Positions 25,333 to 33,752 of a DNA stretch of 46,796 nt are shown here, piece after piece. The stretch is from JBCBKU01 sp038521345 (GTDB lineage: Bacteria > Pseudomonadota > Alphaproteobacteria > Rhodobacterales > Rhodobacteraceae), in contig JBCBKU010000023.1 in NCBI GenBank assembly GCA_038521345.1, positions 1-46,796 of the forward strand, given 5' to 3'. The position numbers were made by a program, and so were the translations under genes. Position 1 is the first letter of the stretch. Each line of letters opens with the position of its first letter. The notes beneath the pieces are model-generated. The model ran no database searches. It saw only the letters and a program-made list of their open reading frames with translations, and was not told the origin of the DNA.

Positions 25333-26664
25333 ATGGCACAAGCGATGAAAATAGCGATCGTCGACGATGAACAGGACATGCGGCAGTCCATCAGTCAGTG
25401 GCTGGCCTTGTCGGGCTTCGACACCGAAACCTATTCCAGTGCCGAAGACGCCCTGAAGAGCGTGGGTCCCGATTACCCGGGCGTTGTCGTCTCCGACATC
25501 AAGATGCCCGGTATGGACGGGATGCAGTTCCTGAAACGGCTGATGAGCGTCGACAGCGGTCTTCCGGTCATCATGATCACCGGTCACGGGGACGTTCCCA
25601 TGGCGGTCGAGGCGATGCGCGTGGGCGCATTCGATTTCCTTGAGAAACCCTTCAATCCCGACCGGATGACTGAGCTTGCCAAGAAGGCCACGAATTCGCG
25701 TCGCCTGACGTTGGACAACCGCGAGCTTCGCAAAGAGTTGTCCGACGGATCGGGCATCATGAAGAAGCTCATCGGTTCGTCACCTGTCGTGGAGCGTCTG
25801 CGCGAGGACATTCTGGATCTTGGCCAGGCCGACGGGCACGTCCTCATCGATGGCGAGACCGGCACCGGAAAAACGCTTGTTGCCCACGCACTGCATGCAG
25901 TGGGGGCAAAGGCCGGCAAGAAATTCGTTCTGTTTTCATGCGCGTCCTTCGACGAGGACACGCTGGCCGAGCGCCTGTTCGGGCCGCCGCCGGATGGTGC
26001 GCCGATCCCGTTGACCGAAGAAGCACGGGGTGGGACCCTCGTTCTGGAGGATATAGACGCGCTGCCGGCCACGCTTCAGGCGCGGTTGCTCACATGGATC
26101 TCGGCGCAGGGCACACCGGCAGAGACCCGGGTCGTGGCCATTTCGAACCTGCAGGAACAGGGCAAGAGTTGCGAGGACGTCCTGCGTCCTGACCTGTACT
26201 ACAGGCTGGCGGCGATGAAGATCACCGTGCCGCCGCTCAGGGCCCGGGGCGAGGACGTGCTGACCCTGTTCAACCGCTTTTCCGAGCAATTCGCAGAGGA
26301 ATACGGATGCGATGCGCCGGAGGTTGGCGCGCAGGAGGCAGCGCAGCTGTTGCAGGCACCCTGGCCCGGCAACATTCGTCAACTGATCAACATCGCGGAA
26401 CGGGCCGTTCTGCAGAACCGCCGTGGATCAGGGACGATCGCGTCGCTCTTGATGGCCGACAACGAGATGACCGAGCCGGCGATGACCACCGAAGGCAAGC
26501 CGCTCAAGGAATATGTCGAGGCGTTCGAGCGCATGCTGATCGACAACACGATGCGTCGCCACAAGGGATCGATTGTCGCCGTCATGGACGAACTGTGCCT
26601 GCCGCGGCGGACACTGAACGAAAAGATGGCCAAGTACGGGCTTCAGCGGTCCGACTATCTCTGA
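25333..26664 (+). CDS. dctD: DctD-like response regulator without the GAFTGA loop
   Basis: The 443-residue regulator has a receiver (IAIVDDEQDMRQSISQWL; phospho-Asp in VVSDIKMPGMDGMQF; Lys in FLEKPFNP), an AAA+ ATPase with Walker A GETGTGKT (about residue 173), Walker B-like GGTLVLEDIDALP, the arginine-finger segment LYYRLAAMKITVPPLRARGED, and a Fis-like HTH (AVMDELCLPRRTLNEKMAKY). Where sigma-54 activators carry GAFTGA, here the stretch LFGPPPDGAPIPLTEEARGG is shorter and has no GAFTGA. By analogy with Rhodobacter NtrC it may activate sigma-70-type polymerase. It forms a pair with the kinase. Confidence 0.9.
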   Translation: MAQAMKIAIVDDEQDMRQSISQWLALSGFDTETYSSAEDALKSVGPDYPGVVVSDIKMPGMDGMQFLKRLMSVDSGLPVIMITGHGDVPMAVEAMRVGAFDFLEKPFNPDRMTELAKKATNSRRLTLDNRELRKELSDGSGIMKKLIGSSPVVERLREDILDLGQADGHVLIDGETGTGKTLVAHALHAVGAKAGKKFVLFSCASFDEDTLAERLFGPPPDGAPIPLTEEARGGTLVLEDIDALPATLQARLLTWISAQGTPAETRVVAISNLQEQGKSCEDVLRPDLYYRLAAMKITVPPLRARGEDVLTLFNRFSEQFAEEYGCDAPEVGAQEAAQLLQAPWPGNIRQLINIAERAVLQNRRGSGTIASLLMADNEMTEPAMTTEGKPLKEYVEAFERMLIDNTMRRHKGSIVAVMDELCLPRRTLNEKMAKYGLQRSDYL

Positions 26665-26673
26665 CGTGATGCG

Positions 26674-27333
26674 ATGACGGATGCGCGCGGGATCCTGTTC
26701 GACATGGACGGGCTTCTTTTGGACACAGAGCGGCTGGCGCTTGAAACCTTCGTGGCTCTGACCGTGCCGGGCTTTCTGACGTCCGCCGAGGCGGAGGGGC
26801 ATTTTATGGATCTGATCGGATCCTCGAGTGTCCAGACGCGGGCACGCGTTGCGGAGATTCTGCCCTCGGACGCTGACCATGATCGGTTTCACACGGATTG
26901 GAACGTCGCCTTTCACGCCAGAACCGCCGAGGGCATTCCGCTGAAACCCGGCGCTCGGGAGGTGGTCGAGGATCTGGCCGCACGTGGACGGGTTATGGCC
27001 ATCGTAACCTCGAGCAAGACCGAGACCGCCCGCCGGCATCTCGGGCATGTGGGGCTTTTGCAGCATTTCGTGGCGGTGATCGGCGGCGATGCGGTGGCCA
27101 ACAACAAGCCGCATCCCGAGCCCTATGAGACCGGGGCGGCGGCCATCGGGCGGATGCCGGCCGATTGCGTGGCCTTCGAGGACAGCGACACGGGCATCGC
27201 TGCAGCCATGGCCGCAGGATGCGATGGGTGGCAGGTTCCCGATCTGCGACCGCCCGGACGTTCCCTGCCGGATCTCGGCCAGAACCGGGCCCCAACACTG
27301 ACCGACGCAGCGCGGGGCGCTGGGCTTTTGTGA
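26674..27333 (+). CDS. HAD-superfamily phosphatase
   Basis: The 219-residue protein is a HAD hydrolase of the beta-phosphoglucomutase/phosphoglycolate-phosphatase subgroup: the nucleophile motif FDMDGLLLDTERL, motif II VTSSKTET (Thr/Ser), motif III Lys in ANNKPHPEPYE, and motif IV CVAFEDSDTGIAAAMAAGC. The cap domain lies between about residues 20 and 85. The substrate is not predictable. The next gene starts in a GTGA overlap with its stop. Confidence 0.93.
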   Translation: MTDARGILFDMDGLLLDTERLALETFVALTVPGFLTSAEAEGHFMDLIGSSSVQTRARVAEILPSDADHDRFHTDWNVAFHARTAEGIPLKPGAREVVEDLAARGRVMAIVTSSKTETARRHLGHVGLLQHFVAVIGGDAVANNKPHPEPYETGAAAIGRMPADCVAFEDSDTGIAAAMAAGCDGWQVPDLRPPGRSLPDLGQNRAPTLTDAARGAGLL

Positions 27334-28145
27334 CGCCGTTGACCTTTGTCAGCCTGAACGCTTGGGGTGGGCGAGAATGGGAGTCGCTCGGGCCATGGCT
27401 CGAGGCGCTGGTCCCCGATATCCTCTGTTTGCAGGAAGTGACGCGGGCGCCGGTGCCTAGCCCTGACTGGCTGACCTACGACGGTCCGCCTCGCCGGATC
27501 CGAAACCGAAGTGATCTTTTCGCGGATGTCTCGGCCATTCTGCCCACACATCAGGGGATCTTTGCGGCTGGCGCGCGGGGCACAATGGCCCGCAGCGATG
27601 GCGACCCGCTGCCGAGTGAGCACGGCATCGCGCTTTGGGTTCGCGGCGATTGGGCCATCACCGCGCTTCGACACGGATTTGTCCATGGCACCTATCGCAT
27701 GGACGGGTGGGGACCCGAACCCGTGCCACGGGCGATGCAGTTGGCGCAAATCGCCGTCGCATCCGGTCGCGAGATTCTGGTGGGTCATCTGCACGGACTT
27801 CGGGTGCCAGAGGGCAAGGGCGATACGCCGGATCGGGCTGCTCAGACGCGGAAGGTGGTTGAGGGCCTAAGGGAACTGCGAAGGCCCGCAGCGCCGTTGA
27901 TTTTCGGTGGTGATTTCAATGTTCTGCCGGAGAGTGCAATGCTGCAGGCCCTGACGCATGAGGGCTTGATCGACCTTGTGACGACGCAGGGCCACGACGA
28001 CACACGGACATCGCTTTATACCAAGCCTGTGCGCCACGCTGACTACCTGTTCGTATCGCCGGAAGTGGCGGTCGATGCCTTTAGTGTGCCTGCGAACCCG
28101 GAAGTGTCCGACCACCGTCCGCTTATCCTGACCGCCCGGGTCTGA
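27330..28145 (+). CDS. Endonuclease/exonuclease/phosphatase-family protein
   Basis: The GTG start gives MTPLTFVSLNAWGGREWESL, 271 residues. The family's metal and catalytic residues are visible: LNAWGG, ILCLQEVTR (Glu), HLHGLR, IFGGDFNVLPESA (Asp-x-Asn) and the terminal SDHRPLIL (Asp-His). It belongs to the DNase I/Mg-dependent phosphodiesterase fold; the substrate could be a nucleic acid, a sphingolipid or an inositol phosphate. The GTGA overlap with the phosphatase suggests co-expression. Confidence 0.9.
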   Translation: MTPLTFVSLNAWGGREWESLGPWLEALVPDILCLQEVTRAPVPSPDWLTYDGPPRRIRNRSDLFADVSAILPTHQGIFAAGARGTMARSDGDPLPSEHGIALWVRGDWAITALRHGFVHGTYRMDGWGPEPVPRAMQLAQIAVASGREILVGHLHGLRVPEGKGDTPDRAAQTRKVVEGLRELRRPAAPLIFGGDFNVLPESAMLQALTHEGLIDLVTTQGHDDTRTSLYTKPVRHADYLFVSPEVAVDAFSVPANPEVSDHRPLILTARV

Positions 28146-28543
28146 GCTCTCCCCGATTTTGGTGATTGTAATCGGGACGGGAACGCCTTTATTCTGTGCG
28201 AACGGTCCGATGGCGCTATCAGATGCCCGGATCAGTGGATTCACCAGTGGCACCGGGTCGACAGGGCGTATTCCCGTCCATCCTCTGCTGCTTCGATGAA
28301 CGGCCCCCTTCGGGGCACACCGGATGACCCTGGCGCGTGTTGTGGCCCGGGATCCTAAACAGGCGCCCGAAGCGGCGCCGGAGCGAACCGCGATGACGCG
28401 AGAGGGCAGGTCAGTGACGGAAATCGGGGCGATAGCCGCCCGTCCGTCGGGTCATGGCCCGCGTCAGATCGCCCTGACAAGCCACCCGTCCTATTGGTCT
28501 GCACCGCCTGGTGCTGGGCCTGGCCCGGGTGCAGAGAGACCAA
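28146..28543. other. Long leader / intergenic region upstream of rne
   Basis: 398 bases without a convincing gene. A GC-rich hairpin GCCCC-CTTC-GGGGC lies at 28303-28316. If the promoter candidate at 28166-28195 is used, the rne 5' untranslated region is about 340 nt long. Long rne leaders are known sites of autoregulation in enterobacteria; whether this one acts the same way is inference. The plus-strand frame at 28324-28635 overlaps rne in another frame and is a shadow. Confidence 0.5.
28166..28195 (+). promoter_or_regulatory. Candidate sigma-70-type promoter for rne
   Basis: TTGTAA (28166-28171) and TATTCT (28190-28195) separated by 18 bases, each matching four of six consensus positions. 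It lies 20-50 bases after the stop of the preceding gene, in a locally AT-rich patch. Match quality is modest. Confidence 0.3.
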
Positions 28544-31330
28544 ATGGCAAAGAAAATGCTCATCGACGCCACCCACGCGGAAGAGACCCGCGTCGTGGTG
28601 GTGGACGGCAACAAAGTCGAGGAATTCGACTTTGAATCAGAGAACAAGCGGCAGCTCGCCGGAAATATCTACCTTGCAAAAGTAACCAGGGTCGAACCGT
28701 CGCTACAGGCGGCGTTTGTCGATTACGGCGGAAACCGTCACGGGTTTCTCGCCTTTTCGGAGATTCACCCGGACTACTATCAGATCCCGGTTGCGGACCG
28801 TGAAGCGCTCCTTGCTGAAGAGGCGGAATACGCTCGTGCGCTCGACGAGGCCGAGGAGGACGAAAAACCCAAGCGCAGACGCCGGAGCCGTTCCAAGGCA
28901 AAAGCCGAAGACGCGCCAAAGAAGGACGACGCGGTCGCCACCGGCGAAATCTCGGGCATGGACGTCGTCGAATTGGACGATGCACCAGACGTGGTAGAGG
29001 TTCCTGAAGCTGAAGCTGAAGCTGAAGTCGAAGGCAACGTTGACACAGCACCCGAAGCCGGGGTCCAAGACGACTCCGGGACCGAAGCGGTCACGGAGTC
29101 TGCCGAAAGCGAAGAACCGCCGGCCGACGGCCCCGAGGCCGACACAGCTGATCCCGAAACGGCGGATGCGGCGCCTGAGACGGAAGAAGGCCAAGAGACC
29201 GGAGAAGACGACACGGCGCCCTACGTCGCAGCCGACGATGCGTCGGATCGGGATGAGACCATCGAATCGGTGGCCGATGAAGACGTGGCCGAAGAGATCC
29301 GTGCACCCCGACGCCAGAAACCCCGTCGTTACAAGATCCAGGAAGTCATCAAAGTGCGCCAGATCCTGCTGGTGCAGGTCGTCAAGGAAGAGCGCGGCAA
29401 CAAGGGCGCGGCACTGACGACTTATCTCAGCCTCGCGGGCCGGTACTGCGTGTTGATGCCGAACACCGCTCGCGGTGGCGGCATCAGCCGCAAGATCACC
29501 AATGCCGCCGACCGCAAGAAGTTGAAGGAAATCGCGTCCGAGATTGATGTGCCGAAAGGCGCAGGTCTGATCGTCCGGACAGCCGGGGCCAAGCGCACCA
29601 AGACCGAGATCAAGCGCGACTACGAATACCTGCAGCGGATGTGGGAACAGATCCGCGAACTGACGCTAAAATCCATCGCGCCGGCCCAGATCTATGAGGA
29701 AGGCAACCTCATCAAGCGCTCGATCCGCGACCTCTACAATCGCGACATCGACGAAGTGCATGTTGAGGGGGACGAAGGCTACCGCGTGGCCAAGGACTTC
29801 ATGAAGATGATCATGCCGTCCCACGCCAAGAACGTGAAGCACTATGCCGATGGATTGCCGCTTTTCGCGCGCTATCAGGTCGAAAGCTACCTTGGCGCGA
29901 TGTTCAATCCGACGGTCCAGTTGAAGTCCGGCGGATACATCGTGATCGGCGTGACCGAGGCGTTGGTGGCAATCGACGTGAACTCCGGCCGGGCCACCAA
30001 AGAAGGCTCGATCGAAGAAACGGCGCTCAAAACCAATCTCGAGGCCGCAGAAGAGGTGGCGCGTCAGCTGCGTCTGCGCGACCTCGCGGGTCTGATCGTT
30101 ATCGATTTCATCGACATGGAAGAGCGTAAGAACAACGCGGCCGTCGAGAAACGCTTCAAGGAGAAGCTCAAAACCGACCGGGCCCGGATCCAGGTGGGGC
30201 GGATATCGGGCTTCGGCCTTCTCGAGATGTCGCGCCAGCGTCTGCGCCCGGGCATGCTTGAGGCGACGACCCAGCCGTGCCCGCACTGCCACGGCACCGG
30301 TCTCGTCCGGTCGGACGACAGCCTTGGCCTGCAGATCCTCCGTCAGATCGAGGAAGAGGGTGTGCGCGGTCGGTCGAAAGAGGTGCTGGTGAAGGCACCG
30401 ATCACGATCGTGAACTTCCTGATGAACCAAAAGCGCGAACACATCGCGCAGATCGAGGGCCGCTACGGCATGTCGGTTCGGATCGAGGCCGATCCGTTCC
30501 TGATCAGCCCGGATTTCTCGATCGAGAAGTTCAAGACCGCCACGCGGAGCGTAGTTCAGACCGCCCCGGTGGTTTCGGTTGACGATTTGTCGATGGTGGA
30601 CGAGGCCGAGGCCGACGACGAGATCGCGGAGGCCGTTGAGACCGAAGAAGAAAGCACCGAGGAACAGGCGCCGAAGAAACGCCGGCGCCGCCGGCGGCGT
30701 CGGCGCGGCGGCGGGGGCGACGCCCAGACGAACGGTGAAGACGGGGCGGAGTCCAACGCGGAAGACAGCGAACCTGCGGCAGAAGCTTCCGAAGGCGAGG
30801 ACGCATCTGATGCGGTGACTGAGGACGCCCCCGAAGACGCCGAAGCCGAGGTTGAAGCCAAGCCCAAGCGGCGTCGCAGTCGGCGGCGGAAGGCCGAACC
30901 CGAAGCGGAACCTGCGGCCGAGGCTGAGGCGGCAGGTGAGGCAGAGACCGATGCGTCCGAGGCCTCGTCGGAGCCCGCGAATGGTGCGCCTGAACCCGGT
31001 GACGAAGCACCGGCGAAACCGCGTCGAAGGCGCCGCAAGGCCGCAGCGCCAGCAGAACCCGTGGTGGAAGACACGGCGGCACAGGAACCTCGGTCCGAGA
31101 CCTTGCCCGACGCCGCCGAGACGGCCACGCCCGAACCGGTTGCCGAGCCTTCCGCAGATGTGGCGTCGGAAGAGGCTGCCCCTTCCGCCACGGAACCTGC
31201 ACCCGAACCAGAGCCTGCAACGCAGCCAGAGCCGGAACCGGCCGTCGAACCGGAACCGGCACTTGCGGAAGCTGAACCCGAGAAGCCGGCCAAGCCCAAG
31301 CGTCGCGGCTGGTGGTCGCTGGGCGGTTAG
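28544..31330 (+). CDS. rne: Ribonuclease E
   Basis: 928 residues; the ATG giving MAKKMLIDATHAEETRVVVV starts the conserved N terminus. The S1 domain (GNIYLAKVTRVEPSLQAAFV, then DYGGNRHGFL) is interrupted by an acidic/basic insertion at about residues 100-260 and resumes with YKIQEVIKVRQILLVQVVKE, a known alphaproteobacterial trait. The DNase I-like catalytic part has AIDVNSGRATKEGS and GLIVIDFIDM, and the Zn-link CPHC is at residues 579-582. The C-terminal third is a disordered scaffold with Arg-rich blocks (KKRRRRRRRRRG) and Ala/Glu/Pro-rich repeats, ending in PKRRGWWSLGG. It processes rRNA and degrades mRNA in the degradosome at the inner membrane. Confidence 0.97.
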   Translation: MAKKMLIDATHAEETRVVVVDGNKVEEFDFESENKRQLAGNIYLAKVTRVEPSLQAAFVDYGGNRHGFLAFSEIHPDYYQIPVADREALLAEEAEYARALDEAEEDEKPKRRRRSRSKAKAEDAPKKDDAVATGEISGMDVVELDDAPDVVEVPEAEAEAEVEGNVDTAPEAGVQDDSGTEAVTESAESEEPPADGPEADTADPETADAAPETEEGQETGEDDTAPYVAADDASDRDETIESVADEDVAEEIRAPRRQKPRRYKIQEVIKVRQILLVQVVKEERGNKGAALTTYLSLAGRYCVLMPNTARGGGISRKITNAADRKKLKEIASEIDVPKGAGLIVRTAGAKRTKTEIKRDYEYLQRMWEQIRELTLKSIAPAQIYEEGNLIKRSIRDLYNRDIDEVHVEGDEGYRVAKDFMKMIMPSHAKNVKHYADGLPLFARYQVESYLGAMFNPTVQLKSGGYIVIGVTEALVAIDVNSGRATKEGSIEETALKTNLEAAEEVARQLRLRDLAGLIVIDFIDMEERKNNAAVEKRFKEKLKTDRARIQVGRISGFGLLEMSRQRLRPGMLEATTQPCPHCHGTGLVRSDDSLGLQILRQIEEEGVRGRSKEVLVKAPITIVNFLMNQKREHIAQIEGRYGMSVRIEADPFLISPDFSIEKFKTATRSVVQTAPVVSVDDLSMVDEAEADDEIAEAVETEEESTEEQAPKKRRRRRRRRRGGGGDAQTNGEDGAESNAEDSEPAAEASEGEDASDAVTEDAPEDAEAEVEAKPKRRRSRRRKAEPEAEPAAEAEAAGEAETDASEASSEPANGAPEPGDEAPAKPRRRRRKAAAPAEPVVEDTAAQEPRSETLPDAAETATPEPVAEPSADVASEEAAPSATEPAPEPEPATQPEPEPAVEPEPALAEAEPEKPAKPKRRGWWSLGG
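29005..29027 (+). repeat. Hexanucleotide tandem repeat in the rne S1 insertion
   Basis: Nearly four copies of TGAAGC in a row, coding for alternating Ala and Glu. It lies in the variable acidic insertion of RNase E. Copy-number change would add or remove two residues without a frameshift, so length variation between strains is expected. Confidence 0.7.
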
Positions 31331-31368
31331 GAAAGGATCCGGATCGGGCGTCTCGCGCCCGGTCCGCG

Positions 31369-31596
31369 CTACGACCTCTCGATGTAGTAGATGGCGCCGT
31401 CAGCGTGATCCTCGGTCCCGAGAAGGGCATTCCCGCTTTCCGAACAGTAATGTGGCACATCCACCACCGCGGCCGGATCGTCCGCCCGCAGACAGAGAAC
31501 CTCGCCCGGGGCCATGGCACGAAGCCGTTTGGCGGCTTTGAGGACGGGAAGGGGACAGAGCAGTCCCCGCGCGTCGAGTTCCTGATCGAAGGTCAT
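31369..31596 (-). CDS. TusA/SirA-like sulfurtransferase family protein
   Basis: The ATG at 31596 gives 75 residues beginning MTFDQELDARGLLCPLPVLK. The C-P-x-P signature (CPLP) is the sulfur-carrying Cys of the TusA family, which relays sulfur for tRNA thiolation, molybdenum cofactor and other sulfur transfers. DDPAAVVDVPHYC is also typical; a second Cys is present there. The open frame extends upstream but this start fits the family. It is divergent from ccdA across about 107 bp. Confidence 0.94.
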   Translation of the reverse strand: MTFDQELDARGLLCPLPVLKAAKRLRAMAPGEVLCLRADDPAAVVDVPHYCSESGNALLGTEDHADGAIYYIERS

Positions 31597-31703
31597 GGCC
31601 GGGGCGCGTAGCGAAATTGTTACATCGGGTCTACCGACAAGTGACCGTTTATCAAGAAACGCCACTAGGCACAGCCCCGGCGAAGCGATAACTGCAGAAG
31701 ACC

Positions 31704-32456
31704 ATGTTCGGGATCGACATCATCGACGCCAGCCTTTTGCCGGCCCTCGCCATCGCGATGGCGGCCGGAGTGCTGTCGTTTCTGTCGCCCTGCGTTTTGC
31801 CGATTGTTCCGCCCTATCTGGCCTATATGGGCGGGATCAGCGTCACGGATATGGGCGAACGGCGCGTGTCGCGGGCTCAGGTTCTCGTCCCGGCGATGTT
31901 CTTCGTGCTTGGGCTGTCGACCGTCTTTCTGTTCCTCGGCTTCTCGTTTTCGGCCTTCGGACGCTTCTTTCTGATGAACCAGAACTGGTTCGTGATCGCG
32001 GCGGGCGTCGTGATCATGATTTTCGGCGCCCATTTCGTTGGCGTGTTCCGGCTGGGTTTTATGGATCGCGAGATGCGTGTCGACGCCGGTGATCGCGGTG
32101 GCTCTGCCTTTGGGGCCTATGTTCTGGGTCTGGCATTTGCCTTTGGCTGGTCGCCCTGCATCGGTCCGATCCTTGGGGCGATCCTGTCGATTGCAGCTTC
32201 CGAAGCCGATCTGGCCCGGGGCACAACGCTCTTGGCCGCCTACGCGATCGGGCTGGGAATCCCGTTCCTGCTTGTGGCGGCGTTCTTCCCGCAGATGACT
32301 GGCCTCATGGCGTGGATGAAACGGAATATGGAACGCATCGAACGGGTGATGGGCCTCCTTCTTTGGACTGTCGGGCTCTTGATGCTCACCGGACAGTTCA
32401 CGGACTTTGCCCTTTGGCTGAACGAACGGTTCCCGGCGCTGCAGGCATTTGGCTAG
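31704..32456 (+). CDS. ccdA: CcdA-family cytochrome c biogenesis / disulfide reductant transporter
   Basis: The 250-residue inner-membrane protein has six hydrophobic segments and the paired redox Cys motifs FLSPCVLPIVPPYLAY (first helix) and FAFGWSPCIGPILGAILS (fourth). CcdA carries reducing power from cytosolic thioredoxin to the periplasm to reduce apocytochrome c or other thiol proteins. The length matches the family. It is preceded, on the opposite strand, by the sulfurtransferase-like gene. Confidence 0.95.
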   Translation: MFGIDIIDASLLPALAIAMAAGVLSFLSPCVLPIVPPYLAYMGGISVTDMGERRVSRAQVLVPAMFFVLGLSTVFLFLGFSFSAFGRFFLMNQNWFVIAAGVVIMIFGAHFVGVFRLGFMDREMRVDAGDRGGSAFGAYVLGLAFAFGWSPCIGPILGAILSIAASEADLARGTTLLAAYAIGLGIPFLLVAAFFPQMTGLMAWMKRNMERIERVMGLLLWTVGLLMLTGQFTDFALWLNERFPALQAFG

Positions 32457-32495
32457 GCCTTAATTCGGCAAGATTTCCGCGCTATACACGGCGCC

Positions 32496-33752
32496 ATGAT
32501 CCAGTCTACAGTCCGTCGCCGCCGGGTGCTCTACATTCCCGGATTTGACCCGATGCCGCCCCGACGCTACCGCGAGTTGTATCGCCGCGAAGGGGCCAAG
32601 CAGGCCGAGATCTCAGGCTATTCGCTTGCGCAAACGGGGTCCGGAGGTGATCCGTTTTCTTGGGGCGTCGAAACCAAGACCGAGGGTCAGCCGGTGTCGG
32701 CCCGGGTCGAGGTTCTGGCCTGGGCGGATATCGTGCAGGACTCTATGGATCGCGGGATCCTCGGCACCTATTGGCAACTTCTGAAGACCGCGTGGATCTA
32801 TCTCTCGACCGGCACGTTGCGGCGGCTGATGTGGCTTCGGAAAGGGCCGATTATCGCCGCTCTTTACCCGGTCGTGATGCTTGTCGGGCAGTTCTTTCTG
32901 GCTTGGGCCGCCGGCGCGCTTGCCGGCGGGTTGTTGAACCGGGGTATCACCGCGGCGCTGACGTTTGTCTTCGGCGGGCCCGGTTGGTTCGGCGCGCTTC
33001 TGGGCAATGCCGTTGGCTGGGCGGTGGTGTTGGCACTGATGGTGGTGGTCCTGCGGGGCTTCCGTGCGCTCGACGGTCGGCTGTTCGCCTATTACCTGAT
33101 GCACGATTATGCGTTTTCGGCCGGGCTTTCCGGGGAAGACAGGCCCGAATTGATCGAGCGCCGGGCCGCGTTCGCCGACAAGGTCGCCGATGCGCTGGCA
33201 GACGATGTGGACGAGGTTCTGGTCGTTGGCCATTCCTCGGGCGCGCAGATCGCGGTGTCACTTGTGGCGGATCTCCTGCGGGCGGGACGGGTGCCGGCGA
33301 ATGGGCCGGTCCTGTCGCTTCTTACACTGGGTCAGGCGATCCCGATGGTCAGTTTCCTGCCCTGGGCGCGGCGCCTTCGGGCCGATCTGAATCTTTTGGC
33401 CGGTTCGGATGCAATCACCTGGATCGACGTCTCGGCGCCGGGCGATGGATGCGCGTTCGCGCTGTGCGACCCAGTCGCGGTGACCGGTGTCACGCCCGAA
33501 CGTCAGCGATGGCCCATCGTTTTGTCCGCGGCGTTCACCCAGACGATGAGCCCGGAGACATGGCGCCAGCTTCGTTGGCGGTTCTTCCGGTTGCATTTTC
33601 AGTATCTATGCGCTTTCGACAAACCCGGTGCCTACGACTATTTTCAGCTCACCGCCGGGCCCAAAACCTTGGCTGAGCGGTTCGGCGACCGGCCCTCTTC
33701 GACGAACCGGATTGACGTGGCGGCCTCGCGCTACACTTCGATGGCCGCATGA
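32496..33752 (+). CDS. Membrane-anchored alpha/beta-hydrolase-like protein
   Basis: The 418-residue protein starts MIQSTVRRRRVLYIPGFDPM. Two or three hydrophobic helices lie at about residues 115-195 (ALYPVVMLVGQFFLAWAAGA, then VGWAVVLALMVVVLRGF). A hydrolase-like part follows with the nucleophile elbow VVGHSSGAQIAV (G-H-S-S-G, about residue 248). A catalytic His is not certain from sequence. The pattern is recognised by me only as a conserved roseobacter hypothetical. It shares an ATGA overlap with the P450 gene, so the products may act in one pathway. Confidence 0.75.
   Translation: MIQSTVRRRRVLYIPGFDPMPPRRYRELYRREGAKQAEISGYSLAQTGSGGDPFSWGVETKTEGQPVSARVEVLAWADIVQDSMDRGILGTYWQLLKTAWIYLSTGTLRRLMWLRKGPIIAALYPVVMLVGQFFLAWAAGALAGGLLNRGITAALTFVFGGPGWFGALLGNAVGWAVVLALMVVVLRGFRALDGRLFAYYLMHDYAFSAGLSGEDRPELIERRAAFADKVADALADDVDEVLVVGHSSGAQIAVSLVADLLRAGRVPANGPVLSLLTLGQAIPMVSFLPWARRLRADLNLLAGSDAITWIDVSAPGDGCAFALCDPVAVTGVTPERQRWPIVLSAAFTQTMSPETWRQLRWRFFRLHFQYLCAFDKPGAYDYFQLTAGPKTLAERFGDRPSSTNRIDVAASRYTSMAA

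Noticed and set aside
28324..28635. A 103-codon plus-strand frame upstream of rne
   Set aside because: It overlaps the rne start in another frame and is Arg/Gly/Pro-rich; rne's conserved N terminus excludes it.
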